Under the pieces are notes generated by a model that was not told where the DNA came from, made no database searches, and saw only the letters and a program-made list of their open reading frames with translations. Positions 26,360 to 36,342 of a stretch of DNA of 64,000 nt are shown piece by piece. Made by a program: the position numbers and the translations under genes. Source of the DNA: Oopsacas minuta (lineage: Eukaryota > Porifera > Hexactinellida > Lyssacinosida > Leucopsacidae); contig JAKMXF010000021.1 in NCBI GenBank assembly GCA_024704765.1, forward strand, positions 1 through 64,000, read 5' to 3'. Every line of letters starts with the position of its first letter. Position 1 is the first letter of the stretch.

Positions 26360-28709
26360 TTAACTTTTCGAATAAGTGGTCAGATAAACGACATCTGTCC
26401 GGACGAAAATCCTCCCAGCTATTGAAAAAATACGCTCCACGGGAGCACTTGAGGCAGGTATTTGAAGATATTTGCATGCAAGTTTACTGAGTCCTTCGTA
26501 CTTGTACTGATTATTTTTCCAGAAGATAAGAGGTTCAGTAAACTCTGACAAACAGGGACTGTTCAAATACTCTTCGATTTTATCAATAGTATTGGTACCC
26601 AATTCCGTGCCATATATGGGAGAAACTTCCATGAAGTTGAAAAGAGCTGATCTTTTAGGGGGCGGTGACTGTTCAGGTAACGTCATAACACACACTGTTG
26701 AATCAACTGCAATTTCGTTCGCCTTTTGAAAAATGATCTTGCGTAAATTCGCTGACTCCTCTGGTGTGCACCATGCCAGTTTCCACCTTGGATCAAGAGC
26801 AGCAGCCAATTGAAATGTCAGATCTTCCTCGTATTGAGAGAGGCGCGAGTCCAGTGATGATTTCAAGGTTGCTACAAAACTGGATAGGAATATTTTCTCC
26901 AATTTGGCAAGTTCTGTTCGAAGTCCTCGAACTATAGGAAGAACAACACTGGCAGTTACTTTTTTTCCTCCCGTGTTAAATCTGTCACCCATTGGAATGG
27001 AGTTAAGACTTCCAGCAAATCCTTCGTAGTATTTGTCTCACTAACTGTCAATTTTCCACTATATTCCAGCTTCTTCATATTTTCATCAGAAGTATCAAGT
27101 AATGATTTGATCATTGTTAATTGCGAATTCCACTGTGTTACGTTGGCGATCTGTAATTTATGATCGTTTTCGTGGAGTTCACAAGGTTGTGATGAATGAC
27201 GAACATGAGAGATGAGTTTTGAAATCTTCCCTAGTACTCTCCGAATATGCCCAGCATTTTTCAGGGCATCCTTTATAACTAGTTATAGCGTGTGATCAAA
27301 GCAAGCATGATGCCTTGGGACTATTTGATGGAATTCCAATTGATTTAATAATCCTTCAGTTTCTATAATCTCGAGATCATCAATGTTGCTATGGTCATCT
27401 TCTTCTCCTGCGGTATCATCTTCAAAACAACTAATCTCGAGAAGACGGAACGCTTTCTTCATGTTACTGGCGTTATCAGTGATAACTCTGTCGACTTTGC
27501 CACTGATATTAAATGATGTCACAATCTCCTCAAAAAGTTGAGTAATACGTTCCCCAGTGTGCGATCCGCGAAAGCGATGACATGACAACATGGCACACTG
27601 TAGCTTGAAATCAACAATAAAGTGACAGGTTACTCCAAGATATGATCGCATTTGTCTGTTCGACCATATATCAATTGTCAAACAAACCTGTGACGAAACG
27701 CTCAACAATTTCACAATATCTGCATAAATATTTTGGTAGCGTTGAGGTATTAATTTGGTGCTTAGATGTTTCCTAGAGGGCATACTATATCGTGGCTCAG
27801 CTTTCTGGAGCACATTTCGGAAAGCTTTACTTTCAACCACAGAGAGAGCCTGTAGATCATCAGCTACAAAGCTAACAATTGCATTCGTAATCTCTTCTTG
27901 CTTCCCTCGATCAGTGGAACGCCATTTTTTAACTGTTGTATCTTCGAAAAAATATGATATTTCTTGCGTAGAATCAGACTTTGGGGTAGCACTGTATAAA
28001 GATTGATGGACATCTGGATGTTTTCTCTAAATACAATATAATTGATAAATCGGGAATGTATAAGTATTACTAGACTATATATTATATATTTATCCCACAA
28101 TATTCCAAAATGTACTGTCACGCCATAACTAGTCCAGGGGGACCAGTTATGGTCAACTATAGTGTGGTCCGAGACAAAATGAAACTTCAATATTCGAAGA
28201 ATCTAGTATTCTAAAACTAGGGAAAAACCAACGAATGGCCTTACAAGCCAAAGTCATTTGGTACATACTACCACGGGTAGATTTACAAAAGATAGGGTTA
28301 ACAAAAGGGTCGAAACGGGTCTATAAAAACTTGGACATTATTTCAACTCTTGTTATTTCGTGACATATAGGAATCGATTTCACTTGGAATAAGCGAAGTC
28401 ATTTGCATTCATTATCACAGTAGTCCGCCCGATCCATATCGATATAACCGGGTATTTCATATGTCCGAACTCGATATAACATGAGTTGTCAGTAATGTAA
28501 ATCAGACAACAGCAATTGTAACAAGAAACACAAAAAAACGAACTGTAGAAAAAGAAATATACCTTCAAATGTGTAATCAGGTTGGAAGTAATTTTTCCCT
28601 TAATGGATACATCAAATCCACAATACTTACATCTCGCTTTGTGTGTTTCAGAAGCTGATGTTTCTGAAAGAGCATGAAAATGGGAGAAAACAGGTGATGG
28701 TGAGGCCAT
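26360..28709 (-). pseudogene. hAT transposase with BED finger, broken
   Basis: Ac/ZBED1-like transposase. The first exon (28709 down to 28563) starts MASPSPVFSHF and holds the Cys pair of a BED zinc finger (CKYCG). The His pair is completed across a predicted intron (HLK then RKHPDVH). Next come the RNase-H-like core (VCLTIDIWSNRQMRSYLG, then VDRVITDNASNMKKAF) and the C-terminal hATC dimerisation domain (CKYLQIPASSAPVERIFSIA). The lesions are an in-frame TAA after FDHTL near 27285 and a frameshift near 26990. The frame ends at 26360. The domain content is otherwise complete, so the copy decayed after inserting as a full element. Confidence 0.9.
28027..28562 (-). other. Predicted intron inside the hAT BED finger
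   Basis: On the minus strand the donor is AAG|GTATAT and the acceptor is TTGTATTTAG|AGAAAACATC. The 536-bp interval has no useful frame. Joining its flanks gives HLKRKHPD, which supplies the second zinc-binding His with correct BED spacing and keeps the frame. Confidence 0.75.
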
Positions 28710-28983
28710 TATCGATAAGAAATATTGCTAAAATTAAATAGGCTACTTTGAGAAAAATTTATAAATAAAGTTTGAGGTATGGTTTTATATGAATAAACCT
28801 AAGGATATTATGAATTGAAAATATATCTCTTCAGTCTTCACCTAAATGATTTATGATAATAATTAATAATAATGATAATAATAAAATAAATTTATATACG
28901 GTATATACCACTAGAAAGCTCTTTGTAGGATGGGGTAAGGGAAATCGCAACCGATGGACCTTCTACAACTCAGTGCCAAACTG

Positions 28984-29094
28984 CAAACCTGGGATGATTA
29001 CTGATGAGTGATTATGATTATGATTATGATTACAGGAAAAGTTGTAATTGATTACAATTGATTACGATTGTAATCATAATCAGCCCCAGGCCTG
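28984..29094. repeat. Duplicated hAT terminus at the right end
   Basis: The sequence starting ACCTGGGATGATTACTGATG at 28984 repeats the left end of the element (26060 onward) in the same orientation, including the TGATTATGATTATGATTACAGG run. It is followed immediately by the inverted true right end. The last 111 bp therefore look like a miniature element made of both termini. Confidence 0.7.
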
Positions 29095-29676
29095 GTTATG
29101 AGGAAAATCAATTCCATCCATGGCAACAACCGAGATGTGAAAGGTATTAAGAAGAAGTGGAACAATCTAAAAGGTTCCGCAAAAGTTCATGTGGATTCCA
29201 TTCCAAGGGAAGCGAGGAGGACAGGAGGAGGGCCAAATGAAGCTGCTGAAGTGGAGGATGAAGACATCCGGATCCTTAGCTCCGATAGGGAAATATCCAC
29301 ATCTGTGACGGAGAGAGTATCACAGCTGTTCTCAAGTACGCCAGCGTTCTCTGGAATATGTGGTAGTGCTGATATGTTTCAAGCCCCAACAACATTGCCT
29401 TTACACGCTGAGATTAGCGAAAGCAGAGAAGTAACACCAGTGTTTGATGGATCAGAAGTTACTGTAATTAACAGTCGTCCAGAGGGAAGGCGTAGGCGTA
29501 AGAGGAGCATCGAACAGTCAACGAAGGTCTCTGATTTACTTCTTCTGCAACGAGAAGTGCTCCTTAAACAGATGGAAGTATTCTCGGCTCAACTACAGCT
29601 GATTGAAGAGCAGAGGGAGTATTATCGTCATAAAAAGCAGAGACTTTTAGAAAAAGATCAACAGCAGCAGCTTTAG
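29095..29676 (+). pseudogene. Myb/SANT-like partner gene, 3' part
   Basis: Continuation of the Harbinger DNA-binding partner after the hAT. It contains VKGIKKKWNNLKGSAK and the RRTGGGP signature typical of Myb/SANT-like (NAIF1, MSANTD) proteins near 29150-29235. A serine-rich linker follows, then a basic patch (EGRRRRKRS) that may serve as nuclear signal, then a C-terminal Gln/Glu-rich coiled-coil-like helix ending KDQQQQL before the TAG at 29674. This 3' part has no internal lesion; the gene is dead because of the insertion and the lesions upstream. Confidence 0.8.
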
Positions 29677-29824
29677 ATATACAATTTAGCCATATTGTAA
29701 CATCATAGAAAATCATAATTTATAGTGAAAGTATGAATTAATCAAAGAAAACGAGTGACTGAAGTGACTACATCAATGTTATCGATAAATATAATATGTT
29801 TGGAAACTTAAAATAGAGCTTGAA

Positions 29825-29985
29825 TAACTTAAGCAACCTCGGTAGGTTACTTAACCTTTGTACTTAAATACATACTTAAGTATGAGCTTAAATCTTAGTG
29901 AATACCAATCTTAGTGAATACGGTTTAAGTATGTACTTAGTACTTAAGTACTAAGTACATACTTAAGTATGCTTAGTGAATACGG
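29825..29985. repeat. Subterminal palindromes of the Harbinger right end
   Basis: Nested palindromes built from TTAAGTATGTACTTA and AGTACTTAAGTACT, plus three copies of CTTAGTGAATAC (near 29897, 29913 and 29972). The left end has a similar but shorter palindrome at 24247-24296 and only one CTTAGTGAATAC equivalent. Such motifs commonly bind the partner protein in PIF/Harbinger elements; that role is inferred here. Confidence 0.75.
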
Positions 29986-30639
29986 CCCCTGGGCTTGTTG
30001 GTGAAATATTTGAAAATTTGCTAGAAAATCGGTCAAGTTGAAACCTGAACAGGACGATGGCTACGGCCCTAATATATTGTACAAACGTGTGACTCTAGCC
30101 AGTGGCTATATTTCTAAGTCAATTATATTTTAAATATCCTTCCAGAGGTGGTTTAACAGTATTTCCAGAACATCAGAAGGATCTAAATCGATCTCAGGAA
30201 GTAGTATGTGTTAGGTTCAGGTGAATTATAGGTAGGAAATTATTCATATGTATGTCACAAAGAAATACAAGCAAAATCTTGATAACTAAGAGCTTGATAC
30301 ATCACTCTGCTCGAGGCTTGTAAATACAGTTAATTAACAATTAGATGAAACCCAACAATAAACTTCAATTTCTTATAGACATGATCATGTAAGAATTTAA
30401 GATAAGTTTGAAATAGTTTGACGTGATGGCCTCTGGACATTTACCAGATTGCGGAACAATAGATAGTTAAATTCAAACACAAATCATATATATCGGCAGA
30501 GCAGTGCAAATAATATGATGCTTAGAAAATCCAAAAGGATCAACACGCCGTGCCAAAATCGTGTTAGGTGTTAATTTACGTAGAAGACTAACTTGTCGAG
30601 CAAGGCGAAAATACTCTTCCCTGTATGGCAAAAATAAGG
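29986..30639. other. No recognisable feature
   Basis: AT-rich flank of the Harbinger element. I looked for the rest of the Helitron-like copy cut at 24231 and could not identify it with confidence. Confidence 0.4.
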
Positions 30640-31418
30640 CCTGGGGGCCTTACAGATACTTAAATAAATTCAGGAAATACAAACATATAAGGATGGATAA
30701 GTTGCTCGATCGTCTAAACACAAATGTGGCTTATTACATTCTACGTTATATAAACTGAATTGATTCATCAAGCACAATTTCAATGAAATCCATGAAGATT
30801 TAGTAGACCACAATATATTATCATACTTGTGCTGAATCTTGGTGCTTTTTTCCGGTTTTCGTCCAAATTTGATAAAGATGCAGTATCATCATGTCTAGAA
30901 TTCTGAAAACTTGGATTGAGTAGTTTAGGGGGTGGCTTCATGTCGGTGAATAAAACTATTCCAAAAACAATCTAGTACAGTTTAGGAAAAATTCGTGAAC
31001 ATTGTTGAAGTCGGCGCTGGTATAACACCATCGAGTGGAGCGATATTTAGTAATATCTTCCAAACTATACAAGATTGGTCATCAAAGTGTTGTTTATATC
31101 CATAATTGAGTACAAAACTGGAAAACCATGTTGTCTGATTTTTGGCATACAGGGGTATTTGAGCCTGTCTCGGACAATGTTCCGAGGAACTAACAAATGC
31201 TACATAGAGGCTCGTGTAATGTTACGGAATGTCATTAAATGGAATTTAGATAAACCATGGATAATAAAAAAAATTTCCTAAAAGTTTCACCTCAAGGCAC
31301 GTAGTGGCAAGATAACCAATCGAGTACCGACAAGAAGAACAAAGAAATTTACTTGTTACTTATGCTCATCTAAGGCACTGAGGTGTGGGGCAGCAACTTA
31401 GCAAGCGATGCAATCTAG
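30640..31418 (+). mobile_element. Helitron-like non-autonomous copy
   Basis: Collinear with 14690-15727: ATTACATTCTACGTTATA, GAATTGATTCATCAAGCAC, ATCCATGAAGATTTAGTAG, CTTCATGTCGGTGAATAA and CAAGATTGGTCATCAAA. It ends GCAACTTAGCAAGCGATGCA then ATCTAG at 31418, followed by T. No coding potential of Helitron type. The left boundary is only where similarity starts. Confidence 0.6.
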
Positions 31419-31478
31419 TATCTATAGTATATAAAAAGCGCGATAAATCTATGTGTAAATATCTGTGTGTAAATATTA

Positions 31479-32795
31479 CAAGGGTTGTTCAATAAGTAAT
31501 GAGACTAATGTATCGAATCCATATTCTAGGTAACACGGCTCTAAGCCTAATATCAGATTACAAGCCTAACTTGATTGTAAAATTTTGATACAATATACTC
31601 TTTACCTACTAGCATATTCTTCAGTATAATGTTTCATTTGTATAGGCTACTTTTTTCAACTAATGGATTTCAGCAAAGAAGGAAAACGACAAATAATTTA
31701 GTACCTGTGGAAAAAAGGGGAAGACTGGTTCATACATTCTCCGTGAAATGTAGGATGTTTTCGGTGATGAATGTCCTTCGAAAGCCACCATATATAGATG
31801 GATCGAACGTTTTGACAATGGTGATGAGGAACTCAACGATGACCCTCGTCCAGGTCGTCCGACTACCTCAAAAACCCGCGTTCATATCGAGAGGGTCCAA
31901 ACAATTTTGGACAAGGACAGACGAATAACCCTGCGAGAGTTAGAAGAGATGGTAGGTATATCAAAAGCCACACTACACTTAATTATCGCTGAAGATCTGG
32001 AAATGTCGAAGGTAACTGCGCGTTGGGTCCCAAAACTTCTTTCAAAAGAACAAAAACGCGAAAGGGTCAGAGTTACCAAAGGATTACTATGAAGATACAA
32101 GGCAGGGGAGGACTTTTTGGATCGTATAGTAACGGCCTAACGGGGGATGAAACTTGGTTTCATTATTATGAACCAGAGAGCAAAACTCAATCGAAGCAGT
32201 GGAAAGACATGATGAACCTGTACTTATCAAGGTAAAGGCCCCACAATCAGCAGGGAAGAGAATGACAACAGTATTTTGGGTAGGGAAGATTATACCTCGA
32301 CTGGTTGCCTGAGAAGACAACCATAAACAGTGATTATTACATTGACGAATTGAAAGAATTGCGTCAAGCGATTAAACGTGAGAGGCGAGGCAAGTTGACA
32401 CGTGGCGTATTGCTGCAACATGATAACGCAAGGCCCCATGTAAGCTCCAAGATAATGGCTGCAATTGTCAACTTAGGATTTGAATGCCTCCCTCATCCCC
32501 CGTATAGTCCAGACCTGGCTCCCAACGACTACTGGCTGTTTTGAGGGATGAAGAGACTTCTTCGTCAAGGGAAGAGATTTGAGGATTTCAAACGGCTGGA
32601 GTATGAAATAAATCAGTGTGAAACAGGGACCCCTAAAGAATTCTATACCACTGGGTTGGAAAAGTTGCCAGAACAATGAAAACGATGTATAAAATTAAAG
32701 GGGGAATTTATCGAAACATTTGAGAATCACTTATGATAAGTATAGGGTTACTATATGAATTTCAAAAACCCTCATTATTTATTGAACAACCCTTG
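31479..32795 (+). mobile_element. mariner element (copy 3) inside a Helitron-like copy
   Basis: 1,317 bp between TA dinucleotides at 31477-31478 and 32796-32797. The left end CAAGGGTTGTTCAATAAGTA and the right end read inward, CAAGGGTTGTTCAATAAATA, differ at one position in 20. The flanks rejoin into the Helitron-like consensus (compare 15760-15830). Confidence 0.95.
31629..32736 (+). pseudogene. mariner transposase, DD34D, several lesions
   Basis: Visible parts in order are the helix-turn-helix segment with NDDPRPGRPTTSKTRVHIER near 31820-31890, then ITLRELEEMVGISKATLH, then GDETWFHYYEPESK with the first Asp near 32150. Next are LLQHDNARPHVSS with the second Asp near 32420 and YSPDLAPNDYWLF with the third Asp. 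I count 34 residues between the last two. A TGA follows WLF at 32542, and frameshifts occur near 31870, 32090 and 32235. The C-terminus KLKGEFIETFENHL ends at TGA 32734. It is clearly a different mariner lineage from the one at 10.8 kb, with different ends and protein. Confidence 0.85.
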
Positions 32796-35608
32796 TATTT
32801 GTATGTCCACAATTATTTGAAGAAACTAGAAGATTCTTTGAGCTGACATCTGGGACACAGTGGTATTTTTGGCCCTGCTGAAATAATTCGAGTCTTGGAC
32901 GACAATTCACAAATTCTATGCAATTATGACGTTACCTATCAAGTATTTGGATACCCGAAAATCGAATTAATTGCTACTGCTCAGCAAATATACATAATAG
33001 AAGTTCTTAGAAACAGGCAGCCCACATTGGGACAAATGTCATGATGTCATGATTACGATTTAAAACTAACTCACAATGGGATTATAGGTCATCATGACTG
33101 TAAATAAATCAGATTTATAAATATTTCGATATTTTATGGTAATTTCAGAATAACCGAGACAGGAACTGTCCAGAATACTAACCAAAAGTGACCTAGCAGC
33201 TCCAGTTTTAACACAGAAAGTTATTGGATGTAATATCGATGGAACAAATCTCTACAATAGTATAAATCCGAGGCAGGAAATGCCGTGGTCATCGCGTAGT
33301 GTAGCGACCAAAAGCACTAAAAACTCACCTGTTCAATACTTAATCTAACATGAAACGCTAAGCTGTCGCACAGTGACCTAGCAAGTGGAGCGGGCTAGTA
33401 TAAATTATTTGTATTTATTAAAGAGATATTAATCCATTATGCAATATTGTAGGTGGGGATAAGAGAATATTTTATAGGGGTCATTCTATAGTATAAGATC
33501 AGCCAACAGGTGCTCAGTGGTTTAGGAGCAAAGAATAGACAAAAAATTAATCCGTAGTTGATGGTTTTATTTCATTTTATATTGTTTAATGATTCTCATT
33601 TAAATATCTAAGCGATTGAGACCCTAGAAGCTGTAAAATTTCTTCATCAAAGATGCGAAATATTTCTAGGAAAATTGCGGCTTCATGATTTCTAAATTCA
33701 GCCCGAATTTCAAATGAACCTGTAAGAGCAATTACATAATCGAATGTTACTGATCTGGTATACTTTATACATTTCGACTATGCTAATTCTAAATATCTTG
33801 TTTCCATGACTGTATCTTGTATATATTTCGCGAACATAAGATGTCTAAAATCTAGTAAATCCGTACAGAATTGTTACAAAGAGGAATACTTAAAGTGTCA
33901 GGAAAAATAAACACCACAAAACAACAGCACAAAATAAAGTGGATGCACGCATTACGATTCCTAAAAACATAATCTAAAACCACAAAACCCGAAACAGTGC
34001 GCAACATATAATTTTCAATAACATTCCATTACAACTTTTCATTGGAGGAAATTCCCATTGTAGCATACTCCAACAATGGAATGAAATAGTATTGAATTTC
34101 GTTCTTAAAATTTATTATAGTGAGTTATATATATAATCTACAGAATAATACAACATATTTTTCGGAAGTTCTTGAAAACAATGATAGAAGAGTTAACTTG
34201 CCCAAAGTCACGCCTTGAATTGGCAAGAATCCTGAAAGACAATAATAATTGTGACTTGAAAACGGCAAAATTTTGCAAAGAACAATTTGAAATACACTCA
34301 GATAATACGAAACTCTTGGGAACGTTGCCGTTAAGAATTCGGGAGAGATTCAAGAAGGCGAAGAGATCTTTAGATTGTTTAGAAGGAGAATGTTGGCATT
34401 CTAACATTTCCATGAAACATGAGTTACAGAAAATTCGTAGTTCTGATTTACTAGATTCGTCTTCTGATGATGGTGAAGTTCCCATTCATTCAGTGAGACA
34501 TAGGCAGAATCTTGATGGTCTCTCTCTGCAGCAACAACGTACTCGATTGTCAAGTCTGCTAGACTGCATTAAGCCACTCTCAGTTATTGAGAATATTGCA
34601 GAAATAAGCATTGCAGCAATCTCATTACAACTATTAGCAAATGAGGAGAATAATCGTCAGGTTGCAACGGTAGCCAAAGAGATTATTGTCAGTGGAGGAT
34701 TCTGTAACCGCAGTAACAAGCATGTTCCAGTTGACAAAGCCGTATTCCTGCTGGATTTAATTGAAGTGGGCAGACGAAAATACACTCAACTACGACAAAC
34801 ACTTCTACCAGACAATATGCATTTTCCATCATACAGCAAGTTAGCTATTCTGAGAGATGTCATGATTTCACGATCCAGTATAACTTTATACCCTAATCCA
34901 ACTAAACCAAAATGTATACACGCACCATATTGTCTTCAAGTTCAGAAAACCCTAGAAAGAATATTGTCAATGGTAGATCGCCCCACAAGTGGGGAATTCA
35001 CACTCACATTCAAAATCGCAGATGGCTTAGATGGTTCTGGTTGTCACACTATCTACAACCAGCAGGCAACTAATACTTTTACCAAAACTTCATTCTGTTT
35101 TGTTTCGAGCCCATCTCCATCTCCACTGTAACAAACAGGATTGTTTGGCAGAATAAATCCCCTAATTAACCCCTCTCTCAAAGACCTATTTTTCTCTGCG
35201 CTGCGACAGAATGCGAAGAAAATATTCGTTCCTTCATGGAAACTATGATTAATCCCGATATAGCGATGTTACAAAATGGGATTCCTTTAGAAAATGGCGT
35301 TGTCAATGTCGATATTATCCACTCAATGTTTGATGAGAAGATGGCAGCCATTCTCTCTGGAGCTGGAGGAGCCAGTTGTCAGATGTGCACTGCCACACAT
35401 AAAGATTTGAAAGACCGGAATTTAGTTCTTGAAGGGTTCCCCATCAACAGAAATATCACAGATGCAATCGAGTTATTCTCGCACATTGATGACTTTGAGT
35501 CGTTCTTTGCTCTTTCTACTAATGAACACTTCAATTTAACTCATCAAACAATTTCAGAGATTAACATACATCCAGCATCTCCACTTCATTCATACACAGG
35601 CGATTTGG

Positions 35609-35672
35609 GTAAGTGATCTGGTACTCAATTAACCATTCAGAAATTATCTTTACATAATTAAACAAATTTTAG
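35609..35672 (+). other. Possible 64-bp intron in the Transib gene
   Basis: A consensus donor GTAAGT at 35609 and an acceptor AAATTTTAG at 35672 bracket a stretch that breaks homology between SYTGDLG and WFNLLVYHL. Splicing alone leaves a one-base phase error, so either an indel adds to it or this is chance. Confidence 0.4.
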
Positions 35673-36297
35673 GTGGTTCAATTTGTTGGTATATCATCTT
35701 CGCATCAAAAAGTTTACCTGTTCGCCAATTTCACCAGTTATCAAGGAGTCAATGAAATTTCTTCAAACACTTATTCAGGCGAAGACAGGATTAAAGGTTG
35801 ACCAGCCTAATTTTTAGCGGTGGAACCATCTCAACAGGGAATGTTGCTAGAAGAGCCTTTTCTGATGAAACTGAATACCTTGATTGCATTCTATCATCTG
35901 TAGCAATACAATATTGCCCAATCTTATCAAAGATACATACTCAGTTTTCAGCAATTCTTCGGGTTTTCAATTCAAGTCACAAAGTTAACACTTTAGAATT
36001 GGGGAAATTGTGCAAGGATATCTACCTTGTAATCTTAGATTCTTTCCCCTGGATTAGCATGACTCCAACCCTGCATAAGCTCTTGGCCCATTCCGAGGAG
36101 TTAACACGCGAGTCGAATTCTAGCTATGGCTTAAAGGCATTTTCAGAAGAAGTCACATAATCATGTAACAAATTAATTAGAAAATATGGGGAGAATTTAG
36201 CTCGTAAAGTTAGTTTTGAGGCCAATATTATGGATATCTTCGTCAGATTAACCTCTCAAAGTGATCCAAACTTAGTAAACTATCGAAGACTTTGACT

Positions 36298-36342
36298 TGT
36301 GAACGATGTGGTCAATCTGGACACACAACGAAATCTAAATGC
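36298..36342 (+). other. CCHC zinc-knuckle at the Transib C-terminus
   Basis: CERCGQSGHTTKSKC has the spacing C-x2-C-x3-GH-x5-C. From memory, the C-terminal tail of amphioxus ProtoRAG RAG1-like protein has a very similar C-x2-C-x3-GH-x4-C finger that is needed for transposition. It lies one frameshift after the RAG1-like core and ends 26 codons before the TGA at 36421. Confidence 0.7.

Larger units (their letters stand above)
26057..29094 (-). mobile_element. hAT element with exact 8-bp target duplication
   Basis: 3,038 bp. The target GTTATGAG is repeated exactly at 26049-26056 and 29095-29102. Termini are CAGACCTGGGGTTGATTA at 26057 and, inward from 29094, CAGGCCTGGGGCTGATTA (16 of 18 match). 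Subterminal regions at both ends are rich in TGATTATGATTA repeats. The transposase runs on the minus strand. Removing the element and one target copy rejoins the Harbinger partner gene, which proves the order of insertion. Confidence 0.97.
24232..29985 (+). mobile_element. PIF/Harbinger element, interrupted by a hAT
   Basis: Terminal inverted repeats GCCGTATTCACTAAGCATAC at 24232 and, inward from 29985, the identical 20 bases. The total is 5,754 bp, or about 2.7 kb without the 3,038-bp hAT insertion and its duplicated target. It encodes the two proteins typical of the superfamily on the same strand: a transposase (24635-25679) and a Myb/SANT-like DNA-binding partner (25931-26056 plus 29095-29676). 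I do not see a clean 3-bp TWA duplication at the flanks. Confidence 0.9.
31421..33398 (+). mobile_element. Complete Helitron-like copy carrying a mariner
   Basis: Begins TCTATAGTATATAAAAAGCG right after an A and ends AGCGGGCTAG at 33398 right before a T. That is Helitron behaviour: TC start, CTRR end, A/T target. Without the 1,317-bp mariner and its duplicated TA it is about 659 bp. It follows directly on the CTAG end of the previous copy, so the two are head to tail. A CTGT/ACAG mini-stem lies about 25 nt before the 3' end, weaker than the usual Helitron hairpin. Confidence 0.6.

Noticed and set aside
33366-33372. CACAGTG heptamer as a left Transib end
   Set aside because: It lies within the Helitron-like tail (the related copy at 53485 reads TCACGCAG), and the AGGTG duplication places the Transib end at 33513.
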